A stretch of DNA of 64,000 nt from Opitutus sp. (GCA_024998815.1 JACEUQ010000002.1:1006501-1070500), one strand, 5' to 3'; shown: positions 17,662 to 26,246, counted from the stretch's first letter. Notes: generated by a model not told the origin, from the letters alone. A program made the numbers and translations.

Positions 17662-18219
17662 ATGCATCCAACCGGTTCACGCAAGTGTTTGCACTGTGTC
17701 GATTTCTTTCTGCCCGACGCGCATAACCGCGAGCGTCAGCGCTACTGCGGGAAGCCGGGATGCCGACGGGCGAGCCGGGCGGCCAGTCAGGCCAAATGGT
17801 TGGCGAAGCCGGAGAACCTCGACCACTGGAAAGGCCCAGAAAATGTCCAACGGGTGCAGGAGTGGCGGAAGGCCAATCCGGGGTACTCAAGGCGGAGGGG
17901 GCCGCGACGGCGGGTGGCGTTACAAGACATCCCAACTACGCAATCCGTTGTGCACCAGCCTAAAGCCGAGCCGGTCGCCGAGGTGGCGTTACCGAATCCC
18001 TGCGTGCCGTTACAAGACAGATGGGAGTCGCAAAACCCTGTGCTCGTGGGGCTTATCGCGCAGTTCGCCGGAGTGACGTTACAAGAGGACCTCGAACCCA
18101 TGCTGCGACACCTGCAATCCCGGGGGCGGGTGATCCTGGGCATCGACGTCCAGCCGCCCGATTATGCAAAAACAACCGATCGATCGCGAACAACTCCGGC
18201 GCACGCCGGCCCAGTTTAG
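17662..18219 (+). CDS. IS21 passenger protein with Cys4 zinc-finger-like motif
   Basis: Protein of 185 aa. An N-terminal C9-x2-C12-x16-C29-x4-C34 pattern with CLHCVDFFLPD and RQRYCGKPGCRR looks like a treble-clef zinc site, followed by a basic stretch and WLAKPENLDHW and NPGYSRRR. The C-terminal half is Pro/Gln-rich and contains LQD/LQE three times, encoded by the repeated DNA motif GTTACAAGA (17919, 18009, 18078). It overlaps the next gene by 56 bp. Its place upstream of istA suggests an accessory role in transposition or target choice. Function not known to me. Confidence 0.7.
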   Translation: MHPTGSRKCLHCVDFFLPDAHNRERQRYCGKPGCRRASRAASQAKWLAKPENLDHWKGPENVQRVQEWRKANPGYSRRRGPRRRVALQDIPTTQSVVHQPKAEPVAEVALPNPCVPLQDRWESQNPVLVGLIAQFAGVTLQEDLEPMLRHLQSRGRVILGIDVQPPDYAKTTDRSRTTPAHAGPV

Positions 18220-18523
18220 CTGGCTGGACCACCGGCTGGTGCGGGGCAATTACCTGGGGCGGGCCAGTGCCCCCGCCTGGGGCCTCTATCTGGTCCTGGT
18301 CACCGTGGGCGACGCCGACGGGCTGAGTTACTACGCCACGCGCACCCTGGCCCGGCTGCTCACGCTCAGCGAGGACGGCCTGGTCGAGGCGCGCCGGCAG
18401 TTAATCGAGGCCGGGGTGATCGCCTACGCCGCGCCACTTTACCAGGTGCTCTCCTTGGACCGGGGCAGGCCAACGCACACGCTGGCGGCAACGCCGCCGC
18501 CGAGCCGGGAGGTGGGCGCGTGA
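18164..18523 (+). CDS. IS21 passenger protein, winged-helix-like
   Basis: Protein of 119 aa. The middle (SYYATRTLARLLTLSEDGLVEARRQLIEAGVIAY) reads like a winged helix: a helix pair with a recognition helix, then strands ending in YQVLSLDRG. This resembles small DnaD/RepA-type or MarR-like DNA-binding modules, but no family is firmly recognised. Its stop overlaps the GTG start of istA, so it is translated with the transposase. Together with the zinc-finger-like protein it makes this a four-gene IS21 element instead of the usual two. Confidence 0.65.
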   Translation: MQKQPIDREQLRRTPAQFSWLDHRLVRGNYLGRASAPAWGLYLVLVTVGDADGLSYYATRTLARLLTLSEDGLVEARRQLIEAGVIAYAAPLYQVLSLDRGRPTHTLAATPPPSREVGA

Positions 18524-19986
18524 TCGATTACGAACTGTATTGCCGGATAAAACAGGCGGAGGCGGCCGGTCACAGTGCGCCGCAAATCGCCCGCTCGCTC
18601 CAGTTGCACGTGCAGACGGTGAGGCGCTGGCAGGCGCAGGAAAAGTACGTGCGCAGCCAGGCCGCGCAGGTGCCTAGGCCAAGCAAGCTCGACGTGCACA
18701 AGCCGGCGATCGCGCGCTGGCTGGAGGCCCATCCGTTCACCGCCATGCAGCTCTGGCAAAAGGTGCGCGAGCGGGGGTACACGGGCGGGTATTCAATTTT
18801 GAAAGACTACGTGCGGCGGGTGCGGCCGAGGAACCTGGAGGCGTTTCTTACCCTCAAGTTTGCCCCCGGCCAGACCGCGCAGGTGGACTGGGGCAGTTTT
18901 GGCGCGGTGGAGGTGGACGGCACCCGGCGGGCTTTAAGTTTTTTCGTCATGGTTTTGGGGTACAGCCGGTTCCTGCATGTGGAATTTACCCTCGGGCAGG
19001 GCCAGGAGTGGTGGCTGGGCTGTCACCGGCGCGCCTTTGAAAAACTCGGCGGGGTGCCGCGCGAGGTGATGGTGGACAACTGCAAGACGGCCGTCCTCTC
19101 GCATGTGCCCGGGACCGACCCGGTGTACAACGCCCAGTACCTGGACTTTGCCCGGCACTACGGGTTTACGATAAAAGCGTGCGGGCCGGGGCATCCGCAG
19201 TCCAAGGGCATGGTGGAAAACGCGGTGGGTTACGTGAAAAAAAGCTTCCTTGGCGGGCGGCAGATGAACGGGTTTACCGAGCTGGGGCCGGCCGCCAGCT
19301 TGTGGCTGGAAACGGTGGCCAACGTGCGCGTTCACGCTGAAACCCAGGGCCGGCCGGTGGACCGGCTGCCCGAGGAGCGCGCTGCGCTCCTGCCGCTTAA
19401 CCCGGTGGCCAGTCCGGCGGTGCGCACCTTAAGCGTGCGGGCGTCGCGGCGGTGCCGGGTGAGTATCGAAACGAACCGCTACTCGGTGCCCACGAAGTTT
19501 GCCGGGGCGCTACTCACCGCGCAGATCGAGGGGGCGCAGGTGAGGTTTTATGCGGACCGCACCCTGGTGGCCGAGCATGCCCGCAGTTTTGCCCGCCGCG
19601 CCGATGTGGAAAACCCCGAGCATGTGCGCGAACTCGAGGAGCGCAAACGGCAGGGGGCGCGGCAGCGCCTGCGGCTACGGTTTTTGGAACTGAGCCCGGC
19701 GGCACCCGCCTACCAACGGGGGCTGGAGGAGCGCCGGCTCAACGCGGGACACCACCTGGCGACTATCGTGGGTTTGGTGGCCCTGTATGGAACGGAGGCA
19801 GTCGGCCGGGCGATCGAAAGCGCCCATGAACTCGGCGCCTACTCCAGCGATTACATCCTCAACTTGCTCGAACAACGCGCGCGGGCCTTGCCGCAAGCCG
19901 GGCCGATCCACCTCACCCGCGCCGACGCGTTGGCCGCACTGGAACTCGAACTGCGTCCCCCGGATTTAAGCCCCTATACCCAATGA
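18520..19986 (+). CDS. istA: IS21-family transposase IstA
   Basis: Protein of 488 aa starting at GTG. N-terminal HTH (AAGHSAPQIARSLQLHVQTVRRW), then the rve-type DDE domain: QVDWGSFGAVEVDG, MVDNCKTAVL and QSKGMVENAVGYVKKSF give D, D and E. The C-terminal Mu-like beta domain includes RRCRVSIETNRYSVP. IstA catalyses strand transfer. Its stop overlaps the istB start (ATGA). Confidence 0.95.
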   Translation: MIDYELYCRIKQAEAAGHSAPQIARSLQLHVQTVRRWQAQEKYVRSQAAQVPRPSKLDVHKPAIARWLEAHPFTAMQLWQKVRERGYTGGYSILKDYVRRVRPRNLEAFLTLKFAPGQTAQVDWGSFGAVEVDGTRRALSFFVMVLGYSRFLHVEFTLGQGQEWWLGCHRRAFEKLGGVPREVMVDNCKTAVLSHVPGTDPVYNAQYLDFARHYGFTIKACGPGHPQSKGMVENAVGYVKKSFLGGRQMNGFTELGPAASLWLETVANVRVHAETQGRPVDRLPEERAALLPLNPVASPAVRTLSVRASRRCRVSIETNRYSVPTKFAGALLTAQIEGAQVRFYADRTLVAEHARSFARRADVENPEHVRELEERKRQGARQRLRLRFLELSPAAPAYQRGLEERRLNAGHHLATIVGLVALYGTEAVGRAIESAHELGAYSSDYILNLLEQRARALPQAGPIHLTRADALAALELELRPPDLSPYTQ

Positions 19987-20750
19987 AAACAGAACCCGAA
20001 AAAACCGATTTATTAAAAGATCAACTCAAGTACCTGAAACTCGGTTACCTGCTGCGCCACCACGGCGAACTCACGGCCGAGGCGGCCAAGGCGCGCTGTT
20101 CGCACGCCGAATTTTTACGCCGACTGGTGCAGGCCGAGACCCAGGACCGCCAGATCCGGGCGCTGGAGCGGCGCATCCAGGCAGCGCGCTTCCCGGTCAA
20201 GAAAACCGTCGACCAGTTCCAGTGGGACTGGCCCAAGGAGTTGAACGAAGCGCAGGTGCGGCACCTCTTCGAACTGGGCTTTGTCAAGGAGCGCACCAAC
20301 GCGGTGTTTTGCGGTGGTGTGGGGCTTGGGAAGACACATCTCGCGAGCGCGTTGGGCTACGCGGCGTGCCAGGCGGGCTACACGGTGCTGTTTACGACGG
20401 CGGTGGACGCGATCAACGCCCTGGTCACCGCCCAGTCCCTGCACCGGTTGCAAGCCGAGTTGAAGCGTTACATGACCCCTGCGGTGCTCGTGCTCGATGA
20501 GGTCGGCTACCTGCCGCTCGACAAGTCGGGGGCCGACCTGCTCTTCCAGATCGTCAGCCAACGCTACGAACGCGGCTCGCTGATCGTCACCACCAACAAG
20601 GCCTACAAACACTGGGCAGGGATCTTTAACAACGACGCTGGCATCACCGCGGCGATCCTGGACCGCCTACTGCACCGGGCCCAGACCGTCGTCATCGAGG
20701 GCAAATCCTACCGCATGAAAGACCGCCTGGCCGACGAACCTGCAAGCTGA
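19983..20750 (+). CDS. istB: IS21 helper ATPase IstB
   Basis: Protein of 255 aa, AAA+ ATPase related to DnaC. Walker A is GGVGLGKTHLA, Walker B VLVLDEVGYLP, sensor region SLIVTTNKAY. IstB binds DNA, selects the target and activates IstA. Complete length. Ends 100 bp before the right end of the element. Confidence 0.95.
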   Translation: MKTEPEKTDLLKDQLKYLKLGYLLRHHGELTAEAAKARCSHAEFLRRLVQAETQDRQIRALERRIQAARFPVKKTVDQFQWDWPKELNEAQVRHLFELGFVKERTNAVFCGGVGLGKTHLASALGYAACQAGYTVLFTTAVDAINALVTAQSLHRLQAELKRYMTPAVLVLDEVGYLPLDKSGADLLFQIVSQRYERGSLIVTTNKAYKHWAGIFNNDAGITAAILDRLLHRAQTVVIEGKSYRMKDRLADEPAS

Positions 20751-20858
20751 CCGGGCCTGATGATCGGCCCCTGGCGGGGCCGGTCATCGGCTTTTACGAC
20801 AGGTGATTTTGTAACCGCCAGAAATAGACGGTGTTCGCGCCGCCGCTCACACCTCGCC

Positions 20859-22346
20859 CTCTCGCTTTGGCACCGTCTCAAGCTCAATGAGCTGCTCGGC
20901 GAGCTTTTGCCCGAGGGCCGCGAGTCGGTGGGCTGGGCGCATACCGCCGCTCTGCTTACCGTCGCGCGGTTTTGCGCGCAACGCTCTGAACTCGGAGTGG
21001 CCGAGCACTGGTATGACACCACCGCGCTCGATGATCTGCTCGGTGTGGACAACCGGCTGGTCAACGATGACCGGCTCTACCGCGCGCTCGATCAGCTCGG
21101 CGAGCACAAGGACGCTCTGTGCGCCCACCTGATGACGCGTTACCGGGAGTGGTTTGGCGTGCGCTTCGAGTTTTTGCTCTACGATGTGACGAGCACCTAC
21201 TTCGAGGGCGAGGCGGAGCGCAATCCGCAGGCCCAACGCGGTTACTCGCGAGATCAACGCAGCGGCAATAAACAGGTTTGCATCGGCCTGGTCTGCACCC
21301 CCGAGGGCCTGCCGCTGAGCTTCGAGGTGTTTGCGGGCAACCGCGCCGATGTGAGCACGGTCGAGGACATCGTGCGTGCAATGGAAACCAAATACGGCCA
21401 GGCCGAACGGATCTGGGTGATGGACCGGGGCATGGTCTCCGAGGCGAACATTACTTTCCTGCGCGAACGCAAGGCGCGCTACCTGGTCGGCACGCCGAAA
21501 AGCTGGCTGCGCGCCCACGAGCAGACTTTGCTCGAACAATCCGACTGGAAAACCGTGCAAGACGGGCTGGAGGTGCGCCTGGTCGAACAGCCCGACGGCG
21601 AGCCGGGCGAGCGTTACGTGTTATGTCGCAGCGGCGCGCGGGCCGAGAAGGAGCGCGCGATGCTCCAACGTCAGAGCGAGCGACTGACGGCAGAGTTGAT
21701 CAAGATCGACGCCTGGCTCAGCCGCACGCCGCAGGCCGATCAGGAAGCCGTGGGCCGGCGGATCGGCCGGCACCTGGGTAAATATCCCGCCGCCGCCGCG
21801 ATTGTAATGGCGGAGGTATTACGCGATGGGGAAGGCCGTGCCGGCGCCCTGTGCATCAGCAGCCGGCTCGACGCCGGACAAAAGGCGCACCGCCAAAAAG
21901 GCGCGTATCTGTTGCGCACCAACTGCGAGGAGACCGATCCGGTCTTGTTGTGGAAGTGGTATATCCAGCTCACGCAGGCCGAGGCGGCGTTCCGCACAGC
22001 CAAAAGCGACCTGGGACTGCGACCGGTGTTTCACCATAAAGAGGACCGCGTCCAGGCGCATATCCTGGTTTGCTTCCTAGCGTTGGCGCTGTGGCGCACG
22101 CTTGAGCAGTGGATGCACTCGAAGGGGCTGGGCACCTGTGCACGGCAATTGGTCAAGGAAATGGGCGGAATCAAAAGCGTCGATGTTGTCGTGCCCGTGC
22201 GCCGGGCCGAAATCACGACCGAACTACGCTTGCGTGTAGTCACCAAGCCAGAACCGGCCACCGCCCAGCTTCTCACCCACCTCGGCCTGCGTCTGCCCAA
22301 AGGCACCCGCGAAATCAGCAATGTAGTGCCGAAAATCGCCCCTTAA
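20859..22346 (+). pseudogene. IS1634-type transposase, C-terminal fragment
   Basis: 496 codons continuing the frame of 17131-17469. The DDE domain is here: LLYDVTSTYFEG (first Asp), IWVMDRGMVSE (second Asp) and YIQLTQAEAAFRTAKSD (Glu), with the C-terminal VVPKIAP. Restored length would be 608 aa, normal for the family. The open frame starts upstream at 20760 in IS21 end sequence, so a shortened product could be made but would lack the DNA-binding N-terminus. Confidence 0.88.
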
Positions 22347-22464
22347 ATTACGCAAGTGCCTCAAATACAACAAAACCATCTTTCGAACTGCGGAACTCGG
22401 GTTAGGCATCATTAAACTTATGCTAATAGTTCACTGCTAGGTTTTTATGCTTTCGGGACAGGCT

Positions 22465-23448
22465 CTATTTACTTGCCCCGACCAGTTCACGCAGGTCTTT
22501 CGGCGGATGATTGTTTTCCAAAGTGTATTGATCGAACGCGGCGGAATACTGACGCAAATTGTTCTCGCAGAATTTTTCCTGAGACGCTTGCCGTACTTTT
22601 TGGAATGCGGGAATCGCCATGGCGGCCAATAGGCCGATCATCATAACCATCATCATTGCGGCAATGAGTGGGCCTCCTCCACCACCGCCGAGGTTTCCAC
22701 CCGGCATGAAAAGGCCGACAACATAGGCGAGGGGGTTGCGCTGCGGCTTGGTCGCCGGTTGCCCTGTTTTCAAGTTGAGCAAATCCGACACGCGCCGTGA
22801 GAGCGTGGGGTAGGTCGAGGTGATTTCATGCAGCGAGACAAAAAAGCCCCGTTCGTCACCGTGTTGTCCGGCAAAGGCATTGGAGCTGAGGGTGCGGCCG
22901 TGTTCTTTGCCGCCGCTGAGAATCATCATTGCCCGCACCGAGCCATCGACATCTTGAGCGGCAAATGCGCCGTAGCGATCGCAGGAAGTTACCCAAGCGC
23001 GACGATAGGCGGGGCCGATCAACGGGAAGAACATACCGGGTCCTAGGAAGATTTGCTTGAGGATGTGGCGGCTCTTAATGTGCCCCAGTTCATGGCCGAG
23101 AATAAATTTCATCTCGGTCGACGTCGGCCCGAGGGCTTCGAGTAAGTCAGAGTAGACCACGACAAAATTCCGACCCGAAAACCGGGTGGCGAACGCATTC
23201 AGCATTCCGCCGGCCTGGATCACATAAAGGCCCGGAGGCTGCCTGACCCCGAGTTGCTGACAGACTTCACGGAAGGCTTTGTCTAGTTCAGGGAGTTGTC
23301 GTTCATCGACGCGAATTGACTCCGATCGCACGTGCGCGACGAGCAAGCCGTTGCCGAGCCAAAGGAAAAATCCAATAAAAACGGCGTAGAAAATGCCGAT
23401 GATCCTCACGGTAATCGCAATCCAGAAGAGGATTGAAAGCACGAGCAC
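22465..23448 (-). CDS. M48-family metallopeptidase with pseudopilin-like C-terminus, truncated by IS
   Basis: At least 327 aa. An N-terminal hydrophobic segment (residues 1-36), then the zinc site HELGH at 119-123 in EMKFILGHELGHIKSRH. A Gly-rich linker leads to a hydrophobic helix (AAMMMVMMIGLLAAMAIPAFQ) and a pilin-like stretch (FCENNLRQYSAAFDQYTLENN). The TAG stop is created by the terminal CT of the outer IS; 27 native residues are now at 15142-15225. The frame stays open upstream to 23553 with plausible residues (YDTNKSSLAPLGLTESN) but has no ATG; the start is uncertain. Membrane protease, possibly acting on small membrane proteins. Confidence 0.8.
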   Translation of the reverse strand: MLVLSILFWIAITVRIIGIFYAVFIGFFLWLGNGLLVAHVRSESIRVDERQLPELDKAFREVCQQLGVRQPPGLYVIQAGGMLNAFATRFSGRNFVVVYSDLLEALGPTSTEMKFILGHELGHIKSRHILKQIFLGPGMFFPLIGPAYRRAWVTSCDRYGAFAAQDVDGSVRAMMILSGGKEHGRTLSSNAFAGQHGDERGFFVSLHEITSTYPTLSRRVSDLLNLKTGQPATKPQRNPLAYVVGLFMPGGNLGGGGGGPLIAAMMMVMMIGLLAAMAIPAFQKVRQASQEKFCENNLRQYSAAFDQYTLENNHPPKDLRELVGASK

Positions 23449-23685
23449 CAGCGCATGGTAGGTGCCTTCTTTTTTTACGGTGAGGTTTGATTCAGTCAGC
23501 CCGAGGGGGGCGAGGGAGGATTTATTGGTGTCATAGGAGTGTAGTGGATAGAGCTATCGCTCGACGCTGTAACTTTTTCTCTTTGTGGAGCTAAAGCCAA
23601 AGCAGACGGGGCGAGTTTTGTCGTTTTTGTGACGTTCTCGCTTCAGAAGTGGAGTGTTTTTAGTTGTTATTGAATTGTTTTCGGA

Positions 23686-23886
23686 ATGCGAACCAGTGGA
23701 ATTGATAAAACTCGCCCTGACCGCTTTGGCATTACCGGCCAATCCTTCACCTACCGCGCCGCTCCCGAGGGCGCGAGTTACAACCTCTGCGCCTTCGGCT
23801 CGGACGGCAAAGACGACGGTGGTGCAAGGTGCGCCCCGGGCGACCGCAACCCCCGCAACTGGGCAGGGCCCAGCGGAGGGTACTGA
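23686..23886 (+). pseudogene. Possible fragment of a pseudopilin (GspG-like) C-terminus
   Basis: 66 aa. The segment FGITGQSFTYRAAPEGASYN followed by LCAFGSDGKDDGG resembles the C-terminal globular part of type II secretion major pseudopilins (YxYR...YDLxSFGADGxxGG). There is no N-terminal prepilin helix, and the frame is closed by a stop five codons upstream. A small independent gene is the alternative; confidence is low. Confidence 0.35.
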
Positions 23887-23916
23887 TCTTCGTCGGCCGA
23901 CACAACTCCTCGTTCC

Positions 23917-24432
23917 ATGCGCCGTGCCTTGACCCTCACCACGCTGGTCGCCTCCACCGCTTTCGCGGTGCAGGGCTTTCGACTACTCTTCCGCGCCTCG
24001 CAGGGTTCAGGTTGGAGCGCGGCCTCGCCTGCATTGTTAGGGGTTATCTGCCTAATCATCGCTGCATGCCTAGCCGCTCCGCGCCTTGTCAGCGTTTTGA
24101 CTTACCCTCTGAACTCGTTGATCGGTGGGTTTTTTTATCCGCAGCAACGCTTCACCGCTCCACCCGATGATCTGCTTCTAAAATTGCGCATCCGTATTTC
24201 AGGACGCGAATTCGAGTCGGTCGAAAAACAACTTACGGGCCTGTTCGCCGCCTATAAACCAAATCCCGGCCTCTATCACCTCCGCGCCCTGTTGGAAGTG
24301 GCCCAGGGGCGCGGGGTCGAACCGGTGACAGCCGACGCCGCGCGCAATCTCTCCGCCCAGAATTTCGAAGCCTATCAAAAGCTGCTCCGAAAATTCCCGG
24401 CCCGCCCAGTTTATCCAAAAAACACACCCTGA
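23917..24432 (+). CDS. Hypothetical membrane protein
   Basis: Protein of 171 aa. Two hydrophobic segments near residues 3-22 and 35-57 (ALLGVICLIIAACLAA), then a soluble part of about 100 aa that ends in helices (FEAYQKLLRKFPARPVY), vaguely TPR-like (GLFAAYKPNPGLYHLRALLEVA). Starts at ATG without a strong ribosome site. Family not recognised. Confidence 0.65.
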   Translation: MRRALTLTTLVASTAFAVQGFRLLFRASQGSGWSAASPALLGVICLIIAACLAAPRLVSVLTYPLNSLIGGFFYPQQRFTAPPDDLLLKLRIRISGREFESVEKQLTGLFAAYKPNPGLYHLRALLEVAQGRGVEPVTADAARNLSAQNFEAYQKLLRKFPARPVYPKNTP

Positions 24433-24477
24433 AAAATACGGCAGCTTCGTTTCATATCGCCGCCACCACCTCCGCCC

Positions 24478-24987
24478 ATGCTTTCCCGCTCTCATTCATT
24501 ACCGGCTAATTCACAGGTCAGCATCGGCCACGTTCACCTCAAGGTCGCCGACCTGCAGCGTTCGTTGGGGTTTTACCGCGACGTGCTCGGCTTCACGGTC
24601 ACCCAGCGCTACGGGGACCAGGCAGTATTTTTGTCCGCAGGTGGTTACCACCATCATATCGGCCTGAACACCTGGGAAAGCGCTGGCGGTTCGCCGCCAG
24701 CACCCGGAACAACAGGACTGTACCACCTCGCTTTGCTTTACCCGAGCCGCGCCGAACTCGCCGATGCCCTGCAGCGCGTACTCCGGGCGGGCCTGAGGCT
24801 CGATGAAGCTGCAAACCACGGGGTTGGCGAGGCGCTTTATCTGCGTGATCCCGACGGCAACGGCGTAGAGCTTTACCGTGACCGACCGGAGGATCAGTGG
24901 CCCCGCACCCCCGAGGGTGGTTTCGCGATGCACTCGCGGGCGCTAAACCTGGAAGCCCTGCTCCGCGAGGCACCGGTCGCCAAATAA
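24478..24987 (+). CDS. VOC-family (glyoxalase/extradiol dioxygenase fold) protein
   Basis: Protein of 169 aa. IGHVHLKVADLQRSLGFYRDVLGF is the standard VOC opening with the first metal His. HHIGLNTW and LYHLALLYP follow, and YLRDPDGNGVELYRD carries the last metal Glu. This matches the CatE/bleomycin-resistance group of metal-dependent lyases and dioxygenases. Substrate unknown. Confidence 0.88.
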   Translation: MLSRSHSLPANSQVSIGHVHLKVADLQRSLGFYRDVLGFTVTQRYGDQAVFLSAGGYHHHIGLNTWESAGGSPPAPGTTGLYHLALLYPSRAELADALQRVLRAGLRLDEAANHGVGEALYLRDPDGNGVELYRDRPEDQWPRTPEGGFAMHSRALNLEALLREAPVAK

Positions 24988-25020
24988 GCCCCCACTGTAG
25001 TAACCGAAAAGCCTCCGATC

Positions 25021-25123
25021 CGGTTGCCCACGAAACACACGAAATGAAACGAAAGGAAAACCCTGGAGTCGGCTGAAGTCCTATTATTCAAACTTTCGTG
25101 CAATTCGTGTGTTTCGTGGGCCA
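25021..25123. repeat. Dispersed palindrome family D, second copy
   Basis: Arms CGGTTGCCCACGAAACACAC and the inverted CGTGTGTTTCGTGGGCCAA, longer loop than the copy at 7366-7438. Lies between the convergent VOC and aspartyl-protease genes. Confidence 0.75.
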
Positions 25124-25159
25124 ATCTGCGCCATCGCCACGCTGCAATTCGGCACTATT

Positions 25160-26152
25160 TCAGTGGCCGAAGGTGAGTTTCAGCCGCCTTTTTCGGACAT
25201 AAAGCTTGTCGCTCTGGCAGTCGATGAAGGCCTCGGCGGCCACCAGGGTTTGCACCCCGAGCAGGCCCCTGACGTCCGCTGTCCGCAACTCAGGATCGCT
25301 GCCGATCAGGTCGGCGAAATTGCAAACCAGCGCGTAACTGGAGTTCACCTCGTGACCACCGATGCTCAGGTGGTTTAGTCGGATTGACCGGGCTGAGGTG
25401 GTTTTAAAATGAATCCCTACCGCAGTGTAGGTGCGGGAGGAGAGCGATCTGGGGTTGGTGGCAATGAAGCGGTTATCGAGAAGGGACGATCCAGCGCCGG
25501 TATCGACAACCAGCGATGCGGGGAACTCGCCCAAACGTGTGCCCACGATCAGGTGTTCGCCGGCGCGGAGCAAAGTCACCTCGGGCCAACCGGTTTTCGT
25601 CAAGCGTTGGCTGAGGTTCGGCGCGGCGCCGGAAATCGGGGCAATGAGCAACGCAGGCTGGTTGCAATCAACCACGGCATTGAGCGCGGTGAGCACGTCG
25701 AGTCCAAGGATTCCGTCGATAGCTTTCGCCCCAGACGAGCCTCCTTGGGTCGTGACCGCCGCAAGGTCGAAAAGCACCCCGGGAACCTGAGCCAACGTGA
25801 TGCCGCCCACCTGAAGCGAGTTGATCACGGCTAGGCGATGCGCTTGGCCGTTGGATTGCACCGTGGGCGCCTGTGGGCCGTGCCCACCCAGCGGCTCGAT
25901 GCCTAGCGCGGCAAGGCGGGCCTGCTCGATGCCGACGTGTGGCGCGCCGGTGTCCACCAAAAAGGTAGCCTGATGGCCGTTAACCAGAACGGCGACCAGC
26001 AATTGGTTATGGCTGGTTCTCTTGAGCGGCACGTTGAGGTAGCCGGACAAGTCCGGACGCGATGGGGCAGCCTCGGCTACGCCTAAGCAGGCCCCCTGAA
26101 CCAAAAGCACTAGCAAAATCCAAACCGAAGGAATCCACGCCAAGAGGGTCAT
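25160..26152 (-). CDS. Secreted retropepsin-like protein with two aspartyl-protease domains
   Basis: Protein of 330 aa. A hydrophobic signal segment (residues 5-28) is followed by two similar domains, each with a retropepsin DTG motif: VDTGAPH at D67 and VDTGAGS at D217. Each domain also has the second hydrophobic-Gly turn (IDGILGLD and VRGLLGVQ). Retropepsins work as dimers; two domains in one chain could form a complete active site like pepsin. Likely periplasmic or surface located. Bacterial relatives are mostly uncharacterised. Confidence 0.8.
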   Translation of the reverse strand: MTLLAWIPSVWILLVLLVQGACLGVAEAAPSRPDLSGYLNVPLKRTSHNQLLVAVLVNGHQATFLVDTGAPHVGIEQARLAALGIEPLGGHGPQAPTVQSNGQAHRLAVINSLQVGGITLAQVPGVLFDLAAVTTQGGSSGAKAIDGILGLDVLTALNAVVDCNQPALLIAPISGAAPNLSQRLTKTGWPEVTLLRAGEHLIVGTRLGEFPASLVVDTGAGSSLLDNRFIATNPRSLSSRTYTAVGIHFKTTSARSIRLNHLSIGGHEVNSSYALVCNFADLIGSDPELRTADVRGLLGVQTLVAAEAFIDCQSDKLYVRKRRLKLTFGH

Positions 26153-26246
26153 GATCGGCCCATTACCTTCCGCTTCTAAGGCGCAGTCAACCGGCGGTTC
26201 CTAAAACCACCGCCTGCTTGGAATTATACGCTCCCCGATCGAAACG

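Larger units (their letters stand above)
17470..20851 (+). mobile_element. IS21-family element with two passenger genes
   Basis: 3,382 bp. Both ends start with TGTGAGCGGCG and share a second block around TCTATTTCTGGCGGTTA (17493-17509 and inverse 20812-20828); IS21 ends typically begin with TG and carry internal repeated blocks. A 7-bp target duplication CCTCGCC lies at 17463-17469 and 20852-20858. Genes in order: zinc-finger-like protein, small winged-helix-like protein, istA, istB, all overlapping. The interrupted target gene is restored exactly by excision. Confidence 0.92.
16977..22401 (+). mobile_element. IS1634-type element interrupted by an IS21 element
   Basis: Terminal inverted repeats CCCGAGTTCCGCAGTT at 16977-16992 and inverse at 22386-22401, flanked by TTAG (16973-16976 and 22402-22405). 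Without the IS21 insertion it would be about 2.0 kb with one transposase of about 608 aa. It lies inside the outer IS between its transposase gene and its right end. Confidence 0.88.
15229..22466. mobile_element. Outer insertion sequence (ISNCY/IS1182-like), containing two further IS
   Basis: Bounded by perfect 12-bp inverted repeats AGAGCCTGTCCC (15229-15240 and inverse 22455-22466) and flanked by a 4-bp duplication ATTT. Taking out the inner IS1634-type element leaves about 1.8 kb carrying one 497-aa transposase, the usual size for this class. It inserted into the 3' end of the M48 peptidase gene. The element on 58524-60433 has related ends (also starting GAGCCT), so the two belong to one group. 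Confidence 0.85.
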
